This document shows positions 8,663 to 18,521 of a DNA stretch of 64,000 bases, in pieces. This DNA comes from JACQFK01 sp035644495. GTDB taxonomy: Bacteria; Planctomycetota; MHYJ01; JACPRB01. Location: NCBI GenBank assembly GCA_035644495.1, contig DASQOM010000064.1, positions 26,145 through 90,144 of the forward strand. The letters run 5' to 3'. The stretch's first letter is position 1. Each line of letters starts with the position of its first letter. Position numbers and translations under genes: made by a program. The notes beneath the pieces were generated by a model, which was given only the letters and a program-made list of their open reading frames with translations, did no database searches and was not told where the DNA came from.

Positions 8663-9657
8663 TCCGGAAGCTCCGGACCCAGGGGCCCCAGTTCTCCTTC
8701 TTCCAGGCGATGCGCGTGCTGAGGCGCCTCCTGCCCGAGGCCGCCCCGGTCGGGCATCAAGGCCCCGTCGCAAAGGAAAGCGTCCGCCTGCGCTCGAATC
8801 TCTCCTTCGCGTTCGCCACCTCGGACATCACGGAGATCCGGGACCTTCCGGCCTCCGACGGCATCCCCCGATTCGAGATCACCGCGGCCTTCCTCGGCCT
8901 CTACGGCACGGATTCGCCGCTCCCCACGTACTTCACGGAACGGCTGCTGCACGACCAGGACGAGGACAGCGTCCAGCGCGAATTCCTCGACCTCTTCCAG
9001 CACCGCATCCTCTCGCTCTTCTACCGGGCGTGGGAGAAGTACCGCTACGACGCCCAGTTCCGGGACGACGGCTCCGACTTCCTGTCGCGGCGCCTCCTCT
9101 CGCTGCTCTGCCTCGACCCCGGCTCGCTGCCGAAGGATCACCGGGTGCCCGCGGTGCGGCTGCTCGGATTCGCCGGACTGCTGACCCAGGTCCCGCATTC
9201 GGCGGACACGCTGAGGGGCGTGCTGGCGGATTATTTCGAGGAGATGCCGGTCCACATCGAGCAGTGCGTGGGCCGCTGGCTCCCGATTCCGGAGGACCAG
9301 CGCAACCGGCTGGGAGCGATGAATTCGAGGCTCGGGCAGGATACCAGCCTGGGGGACCGGGTTTTCGACCGCAGCTGCACCTTCCGGGTGGGTTTCGGGC
9401 CGCTGGGTCTGGACGACTTCATGTCGCTCCTGCCCTGCGGCGACCGGATGCCCGAGGCGAGGGAGCTCGTGGACCTGGTCAACGGCGACGGACTGGACTA
9501 TGAAATCGAACTCCAGCTGAACGAGGAGGAAATTCCTCCGCTGCAGCTTTCGGGGCCGACCGCGCGTCTGGGGTGGTCGAGCTGGCTCGGGAAGCGGCCG
9601 GGCGCGGAATCCCGCGTCCGATTTTTGGTGAAAGGATGGCTCCATGGTCGAAGTTAA
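8626..9657 (+). CDS. tssG: TssG, T6SS baseplate protein
   Basis: A 343-residue TssG (ImpH/VasB). Conserved blocks are PQFSFFQAMRVLRRL near the N-terminus, VRLRSNLSFAFATSDI, and GLYGTDSPLPTYFTE. The TssG frame has no ATG near the family start; the best initiation site is GTG at 8626, preceded by GGGGAG at 8612-8617 (8-base spacing). This places 37 bases of tssG inside the end of tssF. The alternative is a start at a rare codon near the tssF stop at 8660. The 3' end overlaps tssH by 14 bases. Confidence 0.9.
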   Translation: MVDASRGTDHPLIRKLRTQGPQFSFFQAMRVLRRLLPEAAPVGHQGPVAKESVRLRSNLSFAFATSDITEIRDLPASDGIPRFEITAAFLGLYGTDSPLPTYFTERLLHDQDEDSVQREFLDLFQHRILSLFYRAWEKYRYDAQFRDDGSDFLSRRLLSLLCLDPGSLPKDHRVPAVRLLGFAGLLTQVPHSADTLRGVLADYFEEMPVHIEQCVGRWLPIPEDQRNRLGAMNSRLGQDTSLGDRVFDRSCTFRVGFGPLGLDDFMSLLPCGDRMPEARELVDLVNGDGLDYEIELQLNEEEIPPLQLSGPTARLGWSSWLGKRPGAESRVRFLVKGWLHGRS

Positions 9658-12292
9658 CCTGAAATCCCTGGTCGCCCGGTTGAACCGGTTCTGCACGCGG
9701 TCCCTCGAGGCCGCCGCCGGCCTCTGCGTCTCCAGGACCAACTACGAGGTTTCGCCGGAGCACCTGCTCCACGCGATGATCGACGATCCTTCGGCCGACC
9801 TCCAGACGATCTTCAAGCATTTCGGCATCGAGGCCGGCCGCGTCCAGAAGGGGCTCATCCAGGTGATCGAGGGCTTCAAGTCGGGCAACCCCGGCCGGCC
9901 CACGTTCTCCCCCCTGCTTGTCGAGTGGTTCCAGCAGGCCTGGCTGGTGGGATCCCTGGACTTCGGCCTGGCCGAAATCCGCTCCGGCATCCTCCTGCAG
10001 GCCCTGATGGCCAACCCCACCCGCTTCGGCGCCGACGAGTGGATGCCGCTTCTCGAGGGCATCAATCGCAGCGACCTCAAGGCGAAATACGCGACCATCA
10101 TCTCCGCGTCGAGCGAGCGGTCGAACTTCATGGGCTCGGGCACGGCGTCCCCGTCGGGTTCCTCCCCCGCGGGCGGAGGAAGCCCGGCCGGCGGCGGCGA
10201 CTCCGCCCTCGCCAAGTATGCGAACAACTTCACCAAGCAGGCGCGCGAGAACAAGATCGACCCGGTCTTCGGCCGCGACCGCGAAATCCGCCAGATGATC
10301 GACATCCTGGCCCGGCGCCGGAAGAACAACCCCATCTGCGTGGGCGAACCCGGCGTCGGCAAGACGGCCGTCGTGGAAGGCCTGGCCCTGAAAATCATCG
10401 AGGGCGACGTTCCCGACGCGCTCAAGAACGTGGAGCTGATGGGCCTGGACATGGGCCTCCTGCAGGCCGGCGCCAGCGTCAAGGGCGAGTTCGAGAACCG
10501 GCTGAAGGGCGTGATCGAGGAGGTCAAGTCCTCGCCGAAGCCCATCATCATGTTCATCGACGAGGCCCATACGCTGATCGGCGCGGGCGGACAGGCGGGC
10601 GGCGGCGACGCGGCCAACCTGCTCAAGCCGGCCCTCGCGCGAGGGGAGCTGCGGACCATCGCGGCCACGACCTGGAGCGAGTACAAGAAGTACTTCGAGA
10701 AGGACGCCGCGCTCGCACGCCGCTTCCAGCTCGTCAAGCTCGACGAGCCGGACGAGGAGACCACGATCACCATGCTGCGCGGCCTCCGGGACCGCTACGA
10801 GAAGGCGCACGACGTCGTCATCCGCGACGATTCGCTCCAGGCCGCCGCGCAGCTGGGCAGCCGCTATATCGCGGGCCGGCAGCACCCGGACAAGGGCGTC
10901 GACCTCATGGACACCAGCGCGGCCCGGGTCAAGATCGCCCTCACCACCAAGCCGCCGGAACTGCAGGACCTCGAGCGCCGGATCCAGACGCTGGAGCGCG
11001 AGCAGTCGGCCCTGAAACGCGACAAGGCCGGCGGCGCGAAGGAGCTGGACGAGCGGCTGAACGAAGTGGCCGCGGAAATCGCTTCCACGAAGGTGAAGGT
11101 CGGACAGATCACGGAGCGCTGGCAGAAGGAGAAGGCTGCCGTCGACAAGGTGCTCGACATCCGGAAGAAAATGGACGGGCCGGACGGCAAGAAGGACGCC
11201 GAGAAACTCGCCAAGGACCTGGAGGGGGCCCAGGCGGCGCTGAAGGAGATCCAGGGCAAGGACCCGATCATCTTCGCCGATGTCACCCCCGAAGTGGTCG
11301 CGCGCGTCGTGGCCGACTGGACGGGCATCCCGATCGGCAAGATGGTCCAGGACCAGGCGGCGGCCCTACTCTCGTTCGAAGACAGCCTGCGCAAGCGGAT
11401 CAAGGGTCAGGATCACGTGAGCTCCATGGTCGGCAAGGGCATCCGCGCGGCGAAGGCGGGGCTGAAGAACCCGAAGACGCCGATGGGCGTCTTCCTGTTC
11501 GTCGGGCCCTCCGGCGTCGGCAAGACGGAGACGGCGCTCGGCGTGGCGGACCTGCTGTTCGGCGGCGAACGCTTCCTGACGGTCATCAACATGTCCGAGT
11601 TCCAGGAGAAGCACACGGTGTCGCGCCTGATCGGTTCGCCCCCCGGCTACGTGGGCTACGGCGAGGGCGGCGTGCTCACCGAGGCGGTGCGGCAGAAGCC
11701 GTACTCCGTCGTGCTTCTGGACGAATGCGAAAAGGCCGACCCGGAGGTGCTCAACCTCTTCTACCAGGTGTTCGACAAGGGCATGCTTTCGGACGGCGAA
11801 GGCCGCGAGGTGGACTTCAAGGATACGATCCTCTTCCTGACCAGCAACCTCGCGACGGACCTGATCATGCAGAGCGCGGCCGACGGCACGAAGCCGGCCA
11901 TGGACGACCTGGTGGCGCTGATCCGGCCCGCGCTCTCCAAGCATTTCAAGCCCGCGCTCCTGGCGCGCATGACGATCATCCCCTTCTATCCCATCGGGCC
12001 CGACGCCCTGAAGGAGATCGCCCGTCTCAAGCTGGGCCAGCTCGAGAAGCGGCTCAAGGAGAACCACCGGATGGCGATGGACATCGATCCCAAGGTGATC
12101 GACGCGATTGCCGAGCGCTGCACCGAGGTGGAAACGGGCGCCCGCAACGTGGACCACATCATCAGCGGAACCCTGCTGCCGAAGATCTCGAGCGAGATCC
12201 TCCAGCAGATGTCGACAGGGTCGATGCCGGACAAGATCACGGTGACCCTGGACGACAAGGGGGAGTTTGCGTTCACGTTCTCTCGAAAGTAG
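9644..12292 (+). CDS. tssH: TssH (ClpV) sheath-disassembly AAA+ ATPase
   Basis: An 882-residue AAA+ unfoldase that recycles contracted TssB-TssC sheath. An N-terminal Clp-like domain (about 1-160) is followed by a Ser/Gly-rich linker with GGGSPAGGG. AAA domain 1 has Walker A GEPGVGKT at 234-241 and Walker B IIMFIDEAHT at about 301-310. A coiled-coil middle domain spans roughly 430-560. AAA domain 2 has Walker A GPSGVGKT at 621-628. The ClpV-type context (directly after tssG and before vgrG) separates it from housekeeping ClpB. The ATG overlaps the tssG end. Confidence 0.95.
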   Translation: MVEVNLKSLVARLNRFCTRSLEAAAGLCVSRTNYEVSPEHLLHAMIDDPSADLQTIFKHFGIEAGRVQKGLIQVIEGFKSGNPGRPTFSPLLVEWFQQAWLVGSLDFGLAEIRSGILLQALMANPTRFGADEWMPLLEGINRSDLKAKYATIISASSERSNFMGSGTASPSGSSPAGGGSPAGGGDSALAKYANNFTKQARENKIDPVFGRDREIRQMIDILARRRKNNPICVGEPGVGKTAVVEGLALKIIEGDVPDALKNVELMGLDMGLLQAGASVKGEFENRLKGVIEEVKSSPKPIIMFIDEAHTLIGAGGQAGGGDAANLLKPALARGELRTIAATTWSEYKKYFEKDAALARRFQLVKLDEPDEETTITMLRGLRDRYEKAHDVVIRDDSLQAAAQLGSRYIAGRQHPDKGVDLMDTSAARVKIALTTKPPELQDLERRIQTLEREQSALKRDKAGGAKELDERLNEVAAEIASTKVKVGQITERWQKEKAAVDKVLDIRKKMDGPDGKKDAEKLAKDLEGAQAALKEIQGKDPIIFADVTPEVVARVVADWTGIPIGKMVQDQAAALLSFEDSLRKRIKGQDHVSSMVGKGIRAAKAGLKNPKTPMGVFLFVGPSGVGKTETALGVADLLFGGERFLTVINMSEFQEKHTVSRLIGSPPGYVGYGEGGVLTEAVRQKPYSVVLLDECEKADPEVLNLFYQVFDKGMLSDGEGREVDFKDTILFLTSNLATDLIMQSAADGTKPAMDDLVALIRPALSKHFKPALLARMTIIPFYPIGPDALKEIARLKLGQLEKRLKENHRMAMDIDPKVIDAIAERCTEVETGARNVDHIISGTLLPKISSEILQQMSTGSMPDKITVTLDDKGEFAFTFSRK

Positions 12293-12301
12293 GAGACCCC
12301 C

Positions 12302-14878
12302 ATGGCACCTGAGAACAAGGCGATCGAATTCGAGTCCAAGGCCCCGAAGGCCCCCGAGCTGCTCGTGGAGACGCTGACGGGGCGCGAGGAGATTTCGAGG
12401 CCGTTCGAGTTCACGGTCGACCTCCTCTCTCGGGACAAGAGCGCCAAGCTGGAAGAGTTCGTGCGGAACCCCGCGAGCGTCTCGATCAAAGTCCCCATCT
12501 CGGGATCGGACGGGAAGCGCCGCATGAAAACGGCGAAGATCCACGGCGTGCTGTCGACCTTCGAGCAGCTCGACCAGCTGCACGACTGGACGCGGTACCG
12601 CGCCGTCCTCGTCCCCAAGCTGTGGAGGCTGTCCCTGTCGGTCCAGACCCGGCTCTTCCTGGAGAAGAACGTCCAGGAGATCGTCACCGAGGTCCTCGAG
12701 GCGCAGGTCGGGGGCGGCGGCCAGCGGCTCACGAGCGACGACTTCGAGTTCCGACTGAAGGGCAGCCCCACGGTCCGAAAGTACGTCGTCCAGTACCAGG
12801 AGACCGACTTGGACTTCGTCCACCGCATGCTGGAGTACTGGGGCATCTACTACTTCTTCGAGCACAAGGAAGACGGCAGCAAGGTCATCTTCGCGAACGA
12901 CCCCTCCAAGTACCCCGAAATCGCGGAGAAGCCCAAGCTCCCCTATCGTCCGAACACCGAGGGTCGCAGCCGCGCCGCCGGCGCCGCCGACGCGGAGTCG
13001 ATGACGGAGGAGGCGGTGATCTCGTTCGTGGCGAAACAGAACGGCGTCTCCGCCCAAGTGACCCTGCAGGACTACTACGACGGGACGCCGACCGCGAACA
13101 TGAAGGTGAGCCAGACCGTCGAAGAGGGCGACGAGGGCGAGGTGTACCGTTTCGGCGAGCACTACCTGGACGAGGGGGAAGGCGGCCAGATCGCCGAGAT
13201 CCGTGCCCAGGAAATCCAGTGCCGGCAGAGGATCTTCGACATCCGGACCGACTGCCGGAGCATGCGCGCCGGCATCAAGTTTCCCATGGTCAAGCACTAC
13301 CGCGACAGCTTCAACAGCGACTACCTGGCGGTCGTGGTCCGGCACAAGGCCAAGCAGGAGCTGAGCGGAAACGGCGATCCCACCGGGAAGCTGGAGTACG
13401 AGAACACGGTCACGGCGATCCCCGCCGCATTCAGTTTCCGGCCCGAACGGCGGATCCCCTGGCCCCGGATCTCCGGCGTCTTCAACGCGAAGGTGGACTC
13501 CGGCGGGCGGTATGCCGAGATCGACGATCAGGGCCGCTACAAGCTGAAGTTCCCGATGGACCTGGAGGACCGCGGCGAGGGCAAGGGCTCGCCCGACATC
13601 CGCCTCGGAGAGCCGTACGCGGGCCCCGACTACGGGGACCACCAGCCGCTGCACAAGGACTGCGAGGTTCTCGTCTCGCACGAGAACGGCGACCCCGACC
13701 GTCCGGTCATCGTCGCCGCCGTGCCGAACCCGGACAATGCGTCCCCGGTGAAGAACTCCAACCAGACGCAGTCCATCATCCGCACCGCGGCCAACAACCA
13801 GCTGGTGATGGAGGACGAGGAGGGCGAGGAGTGGATTCATCTGTCCACGCCCAACGGGACGACCTTCATCGACATGGGGGCCGACCACAACCACATCACC
13901 CATGCTCACGCGGGCATCGTCGCCGGCACCGAGGGCGGCATCTCGCTCAATGCGGGAAAGTCCGTCCATATCTCGGCCGGGACCCCGACCGGCGACGGCG
14001 GCGTTGAGCAGGGCGCGGCGCTCATGAACAAGATCCAGTCGTACACGGCGGCGGCGGTCACGGCGCTGTCCGTGGCCTCGGCGGCGGCAGGCGAGCGGGT
14101 CGCGACGGGCCACTCGAACTGGGCGGGCCTGGCGGCGGACCTGGCGGGAGCCGCGGCGGGCTTCGCCGGCATGGCCCTCAACACGAACTGCTATATGAGC
14201 TCCCCCACGAAGGTGGCGGTGCTGGGCGGGGGCGAGGTCATGATGGCGGCGGGTGCGGCCCTCGACTGCGTGGCGGCCGGGCAGGCGACCTTCGCCAGCC
14301 TGGTGTCCACGCTCGTCGGCTGTGTGAATACGCTCTCGCTGATCTCGGGACGCCACGCTGAGCTGATCTCGATCGCCGGCAACGTCACCATCGAGGCCAA
14401 GAAGGTCGGCAACGTGAAGGTCGAGGCGAAGAAGAACGTCGTCGTCGAGGCGAAGACCGAGGACATCAAGATGGAGGCCAAGCGGGACTTCCATCTCAAG
14501 ACGGAAGAGGGCAAGGGCGTCATGGAGTTCCACAAGGACCTGACGATCGAGTCCAAGGAAGACAAGAAGATCATCCTGAAGGCGGGAGAGAGCTCGATCA
14601 CCATGGAGGACAGCCAGATCGTCATCCGCGCCAAGAAGATCCAGCTGCAGTCCCAGGACGACAAGAACACGGTCACGCTCGTGAACGGCGGCGACGCGAC
14701 CTACGATCTCGAATTCAAGACCAAGGGCGCCATCACGATGGATGCGGAGGACAACATCGAGGTCTACACGGACAAGCTCTATTCCGTCATGGCGGAGGAT
14801 ACGGTCGAGTTCAAGTGCAAGAAGCTGGACGAGAAGGCGTGCGACGCGATCGAGCGCGCGAATTCGAAGGAAGGCTAA
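12302..14878 (+). CDS. vgrG: VgrG (TssI) T6SS spike protein with hydrophobic insert
   Basis: An 858-residue VgrG trimeric spike. The N-terminal two-thirds has the gp27/gp5-like fold: ELLVETLTGREEISRPFEF, YVVQYQETDLDFVHRMLEYWGIYYFF, and the OB-fold region PWPRISGVFNAKV. The C-terminus is a beta-helix with repeated strands (VTIEAKKVGNVKVEAKKNVVVEAK). Between the spike core and this helix, about residues 565-690, lies an Ala/Gly-rich hydrophobic insert with two or three helix-length segments, unusual for a secreted spike. An AGGAG site precedes the ATG nine bases after tssH. The tip is probably completed by the DUF4150 PAAR-like protein encoded downstream. Confidence 0.95.
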   Translation: MAPENKAIEFESKAPKAPELLVETLTGREEISRPFEFTVDLLSRDKSAKLEEFVRNPASVSIKVPISGSDGKRRMKTAKIHGVLSTFEQLDQLHDWTRYRAVLVPKLWRLSLSVQTRLFLEKNVQEIVTEVLEAQVGGGGQRLTSDDFEFRLKGSPTVRKYVVQYQETDLDFVHRMLEYWGIYYFFEHKEDGSKVIFANDPSKYPEIAEKPKLPYRPNTEGRSRAAGAADAESMTEEAVISFVAKQNGVSAQVTLQDYYDGTPTANMKVSQTVEEGDEGEVYRFGEHYLDEGEGGQIAEIRAQEIQCRQRIFDIRTDCRSMRAGIKFPMVKHYRDSFNSDYLAVVVRHKAKQELSGNGDPTGKLEYENTVTAIPAAFSFRPERRIPWPRISGVFNAKVDSGGRYAEIDDQGRYKLKFPMDLEDRGEGKGSPDIRLGEPYAGPDYGDHQPLHKDCEVLVSHENGDPDRPVIVAAVPNPDNASPVKNSNQTQSIIRTAANNQLVMEDEEGEEWIHLSTPNGTTFIDMGADHNHITHAHAGIVAGTEGGISLNAGKSVHISAGTPTGDGGVEQGAALMNKIQSYTAAAVTALSVASAAAGERVATGHSNWAGLAADLAGAAAGFAGMALNTNCYMSSPTKVAVLGGGEVMMAAGAALDCVAAGQATFASLVSTLVGCVNTLSLISGRHAELISIAGNVTIEAKKVGNVKVEAKKNVVVEAKTEDIKMEAKRDFHLKTEEGKGVMEFHKDLTIESKEDKKIILKAGESSITMEDSQIVIRAKKIQLQSQDDKNTVTLVNGGDATYDLEFKTKGAITMDAEDNIEVYTDKLYSVMAEDTVEFKCKKLDEKACDAIERANSKEG

Positions 14879-14884
14879 GAAGCC

Positions 14885-16921
14885 GTGATTCTCCGGAACG
14901 AATCATCCTTCAAGGCAGGCTGGGTGGAATGGCAGATCCGCCCTCCGAAACCCTCCGTCACGTTCGTGGTGAAGGGCACCTTCGACCTCAAGCACGGAGC
15001 GACGGCGACGCTGTCGGCCGAGCCGGCGGATGTTTCCGGAGACCTGTTCCTCCAGGACGACCTGAAAAAGGCGCTGGTGTACTCCTCCGACCTGGCGCCG
15101 TTCAAACCCATGGCGGACGTCTTCGTCTCCGGATGCGCCTATGTCCCCGGGAAAGGGACGACGGACGTCCTGCGGGTGTCGTTCCAGGCGGGGCGGGTCT
15201 CCAAGTCCCTGGCCGTCATCGGCGACCGGCTCTGGCGCAAGGGTTTCCTCGGCAGCACGATGACCCCGATCATTCCTTTCCGCAGGATGGACCTCACGTA
15301 CGACCGGAGCTACGGAGGGGAGGGCTACGCGTGGAATCCGCTCGGCCGCGGATACGCCGAGGAAGCGGGACCGGACGGCAAACCGGCGCTGCGGCTTCCG
15401 AATCTCGAGGACCCCGCGAAGCTCATCAGCAGTCCGTCCGATACGCCGGAGCCTGCGGGATTCGGCCCCTTTCCGCTGACCTGGCCGCAGCGGATGTCGA
15501 AGTCGGGGACCTATAAGGGCAACTGGCTCAAGGAACGATTCCCCTGGTTCCCGGACGATTTCAACTGGGGCTTCTTCAATGCCGCACCCCCGGACCAGCA
15601 GGCCGCGTACTTCCGCGGGGACGAAAAGCTGCGGTTTGAGAACCTGCACCGCGATCGACCGATCTTCGAGTCGGCGCTTCCCGGATACCGGGTGCGCTGC
15701 TTCTACGCCGAGGTCACCGTCGCCGTCGTCCGGATGGTCGAAGTCCCGATGGTGCTCGACACCGTCTATGCCGACCTGGAACGCGAAAAGCTGATCCTCG
15801 TCTGGCGCGGCGACACGGACCTCGAGCGGCCGAAACTGGCGCCGGACGACACGATGTTCGTGGTGGCCGACAAGCTGACCGATCCCCCGACGCCGATCGC
15901 GGCCATCGAGAAGAGGTTGCGTGCTCTCGTTCCCGGTGCGCAGCCCGAGCTCCCGCCGCCCGTTCCGGAGCCGTCGCCCCTGCCCGCGGTCGCGGCGCCG
16001 TCCGGCCCGCCACGGGAGGAACTTGCCCGGCAGATCTCGGGCGGCGCCGGGATGACGAACGCGGACCTGACGGGTGCGGATCTCTCGGGGTTCGATCTGT
16101 CGGGTCAGGACCTGTCGGGGTGCATCCTGGCGGGAGCGAACCTCCGGAAAGCCAATCTTGCGGGCACCAAGCTCGTCGGCGCCGTCCTCGCCGAAGCCGA
16201 TTTGTCCAGGGCCTCGCTCAAGGGGGCCGACCTGTCGAAAGCCGATTTCAGCGGCGCGCGCCTGGCCGGAGCCGATCTCTCCGGCGCCAGGCTCGATGGG
16301 GCGGTGTTCGAGGAAGCGATGCTGCCGGCCGCGACGCTGACCGGGGCGCAGGGCAAGGGAGTCCTGTTCACGGGCGCGAGGCTCCGGCGGGCCGTTCTGA
16401 AACAGGCGGTCCTTCCCGGCGCCGTCTTCGCGGACGCCGTGCTGAACGAAGCCGATCTGTCCGGCGCGATCCTGGCGGGAGCAACGTTTGAAGGCGCGTA
16501 CGCGAACCCCGTGAAGTTCAACGGGGCCGACCTGACCGCCGTCAAGGCGTCGGGAGCAAACTTCCGCGCGTCGTCATTCCGGAAGATCGTCGCGCCGAAA
16601 TCCGTCTGGCAGGGGGCCCGGCTCTACGCGGCGGACTTCTCCGAGGCCGATCTTTCCGAGGCGGAGTTCAGCGCCGCGTACCTCGAGGAAGCCCGGTTCA
16701 ACATGGCGACGCTCCGCCGCGCCAAGCTCATGGAAGCGGTGATGCGCCACGCCGAGCTCATCCGCTGCGACCTGTTCGCGGCGGGCCTCTCAAAGGCGGA
16801 CCTCACCGGCGCCAATTTCAGCGAATCGAATCTGTTCAAGGCGGACCTGCTGAAGTCGCCCCGCGAAGGGGCGAAGTTCCAGAACGCCAACGTCCAGAGA
16901 ACCTGGTTGGTCTTCAAGTGA
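14885..16921 (+). CDS. DUF2169 T6SS adaptor fused to pentapeptide repeats
   Basis: A 678-residue protein with two parts. Residues 1 to about 300 match DUF2169, seen as WVEWQIRPPKPSVTFVVKGT and FRRMDLTYDRSYGGEGY. DUF2169 proteins lie beside vgrG in many T6SS loci, and some have been shown to act as adaptors loading effectors onto VgrG or PAAR. From about residue 389 to the end is a pentapeptide-repeat solenoid (repeating A-D/N-L-x-x, for example NADLTGADLSG), predicted to form a right-handed square beta-helix. A Pro-rich linker (about 355-375) joins them. GTG start six bases after vgrG. The stop overlaps or abuts the next gene. Adaptor/chaperone role is inferred from family and position. Confidence 0.85.
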   Translation: MILRNESSFKAGWVEWQIRPPKPSVTFVVKGTFDLKHGATATLSAEPADVSGDLFLQDDLKKALVYSSDLAPFKPMADVFVSGCAYVPGKGTTDVLRVSFQAGRVSKSLAVIGDRLWRKGFLGSTMTPIIPFRRMDLTYDRSYGGEGYAWNPLGRGYAEEAGPDGKPALRLPNLEDPAKLISSPSDTPEPAGFGPFPLTWPQRMSKSGTYKGNWLKERFPWFPDDFNWGFFNAAPPDQQAAYFRGDEKLRFENLHRDRPIFESALPGYRVRCFYAEVTVAVVRMVEVPMVLDTVYADLEREKLILVWRGDTDLERPKLAPDDTMFVVADKLTDPPTPIAAIEKRLRALVPGAQPELPPPVPEPSPLPAVAAPSGPPREELARQISGGAGMTNADLTGADLSGFDLSGQDLSGCILAGANLRKANLAGTKLVGAVLAEADLSRASLKGADLSKADFSGARLAGADLSGARLDGAVFEEAMLPAATLTGAQGKGVLFTGARLRRAVLKQAVLPGAVFADAVLNEADLSGAILAGATFEGAYANPVKFNGADLTAVKASGANFRASSFRKIVAPKSVWQGARLYAADFSEADLSEAEFSAAYLEEARFNMATLRRAKLMEAVMRHAELIRCDLFAAGLSKADLTGANFSESNLFKADLLKSPREGAKFQNANVQRTWLVFK

Positions 16922-16932
16922 AGGAGCAGCCC

Positions 16933-17505
16933 ATGGCCCACCCCATCGTCGATCACGAGCTGAGCAGCACGGGCGGGGCCCGCGTGGGGATCCGTCCGAC
17001 GCCGGCCGGCGAGATCCTGGAGACCCGGGACTCCCGCGGCCAGCTCGTCTTCGAATTCAACGCCGCCTCGGGCCGCGCCGTCCTGCACTTCGGCGGCAGC
17101 GGCTTGAGACTCCAGGCGGTCGACGGGCGGGTCGAGATCGTCTCCGAGTCGACCATCGCCATCCGCTCGGAGGGCGGCATCGAGCTGGAGGGGGCCAGGG
17201 GGGTGCGGCTGGCCTGCGGGCCCCATGCCGCGACGGTGACCCCGGAAGGAATCGACGTCGACGCGGCGGCAGCCCGCGTCCGCGTGGACGACGCCCGGGT
17301 GTCCTGCGGCAAGCTCGAGCAGAAGGTGGACCGCGTCCTGCTCTGGGCCAAGGACGTCTATCACCGGATCGAAGGGCTGTTGCACACGCGCGCGGGGAGG
17401 GTGCGGACGGAGGCCGAGCGTGATCACCTGGTGCAGGCGGAGCGGGCGCGGCTGCAGGCTGAAGGCGACGTCCATGTCCAGGGCCGTACGGTCAACCTAG
17501 GGTGA
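16933..17505 (+). CDS. DUF3540-like T6SS-associated protein
   Basis: A 190-residue cytoplasmic-looking protein with short beta-strand repeats in its middle (VEIVSESTIAIRSEGGIELEG), resembling the helix strands of VgrG tails, and a helical C-terminal third. Order vgrG, DUF2169, this gene, DUF4150 is the standard arrangement in which DUF3540 proteins occur, so I assign that family mainly on context. I chose ATG 16933 because AAGGAG at 16921-16926 is well placed; an in-frame GTG at 16918 would overlap the previous stop. Function is unknown; a role in building or loading the spike is plausible. Confidence 0.65.
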   Translation: MAHPIVDHELSSTGGARVGIRPTPAGEILETRDSRGQLVFEFNAASGRAVLHFGGSGLRLQAVDGRVEIVSESTIAIRSEGGIELEGARGVRLACGPHAATVTPEGIDVDAAAARVRVDDARVSCGKLEQKVDRVLLWAKDVYHRIEGLLHTRAGRVRTEAERDHLVQAERARLQAEGDVHVQGRTVNLG

Positions 17506-17509
17506 TGCC

Positions 17510-18505
17510 ATGTTTCCTGTAGCCACCAACGGGGGCGGCCAGTTCATGGCCTTCCCCGACGTCTGCAAGACGCCGACCCCGGCGGGACCGGTCCCGCTTC
17601 CCTATCCCAATATGGGCCAGGGATCCGACGGAGAGGGGTCGAAGAAGGTGAAGATCGACAACAAGGAAACCCTGCGCAAGGGGGACAGCGTCCGCATGAC
17701 GGCCGGCGACGAGGCGGGCTCGGTGGGCGGCGTCGTCTCGAGCAAGATCAAGGGGAAGGTCGACATCGTCATGGGCTGGCCTTCGGTGAAGGCGGAGGGC
17801 AAGGAGGTCGCCCATCTGCTGGCCTCGTCCGACCACAACGGGTCCAGCCCGGGCAATACTGCGGTGCTGGGCAAGTACATCGCGCCCGGTCAGACCAAAG
17901 TAAAGGTCATGAAAGTCAAGGGGGTCCGGCGCCGGGTTCACAAGAAGGTGAGGAAGTATCATCCCTCGCGCGATGCTTCCGGGCAGGATCCGGCGTTCTC
18001 CCCGACGCCCCAGATGAAGAAGGACGCCAAAACGGCGGCGAAATCCACCGACGCCACAAAGAAGAAGAAGGCCAGCGAGGATCTCGGCGACGGCGGGGCC
18101 CAGAACGCGGGCGAGGAGATGGCGAAGCGGGACTATCAGGGGCTGGCCAAGCCTCCTCAGAGTCCCACCGCCGACAATCCCATATCCTTCGGCGGCCGGA
18201 GCACGACGGACGTGGTCACGTTCTGCAAGGACGGGACCATCCTGATCTTCGAGGCGAAGGGCGGCGCATCGCCGCTCGGCACCGCCATGGCCGGCACCAA
18301 GCGCATGCAGCAGGGGACGCCCAAGTATCTCGACGAGATCCTCGATCGCATGGAGAAGGCGGGCGGCGACAAGAAGGCGGTTGCGGACAAGATCAAGGCA
18401 CAGATGCAGGCGGACCCGAGCAAGGTGCGGTACTGCGAGGCCCGCACCGAATACGACGCCAATGGCGATCCGGCCGACACGGTGATCAAAGAGTTCGACC
18501 CGTAG
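17510..18505 (+). CDS. PAAR-like (DUF4150) T6SS protein with C-terminal ExK nuclease-like domain
   Basis: A 331-residue candidate antibacterial effector. Residues 1 to about 125 match the DUF4150 PAAR-like family (MFPVATNGGGQFMAFPDVCK, PLPYPNMGQ, and GSSPGNTAVLGKY), which cap VgrG tips. A Lys-rich linker (about 130-190) follows. The C-terminal ~120 residues carry a signature of the restriction-endonuclease fold: D234 in TTDVVTF, then E248-A-K250 in ILIFEAKGG, and downstream RMQQGTPKYLDEI, an arrangement seen in polymorphic-toxin nucleases. DNase activity is inference from these motifs. Candidate immunity genes follow directly. ATG four bases after the previous stop. Confidence 0.72.
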   Translation: MFPVATNGGGQFMAFPDVCKTPTPAGPVPLPYPNMGQGSDGEGSKKVKIDNKETLRKGDSVRMTAGDEAGSVGGVVSSKIKGKVDIVMGWPSVKAEGKEVAHLLASSDHNGSSPGNTAVLGKYIAPGQTKVKVMKVKGVRRRVHKKVRKYHPSRDASGQDPAFSPTPQMKKDAKTAAKSTDATKKKKASEDLGDGGAQNAGEEMAKRDYQGLAKPPQSPTADNPISFGGRSTTDVVTFCKDGTILIFEAKGGASPLGTAMAGTKRMQQGTPKYLDEILDRMEKAGGDKKAVADKIKAQMQADPSKVRYCEARTEYDANGDPADTVIKEFDP

Positions 18506-18521
18506 GGAGAGAGAGGACGCC

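Noticed and set aside
14390..14600. Repeated GAGGCCAAGAAG-type DNA in vgrG considered as a repeat array or CRISPR-like element.
   Set aside because: It encodes periodic beta-helix strands in the VgrG tail; no conserved spacer-repeat structure is present. No CRISPR array was seen anywhere in the window.
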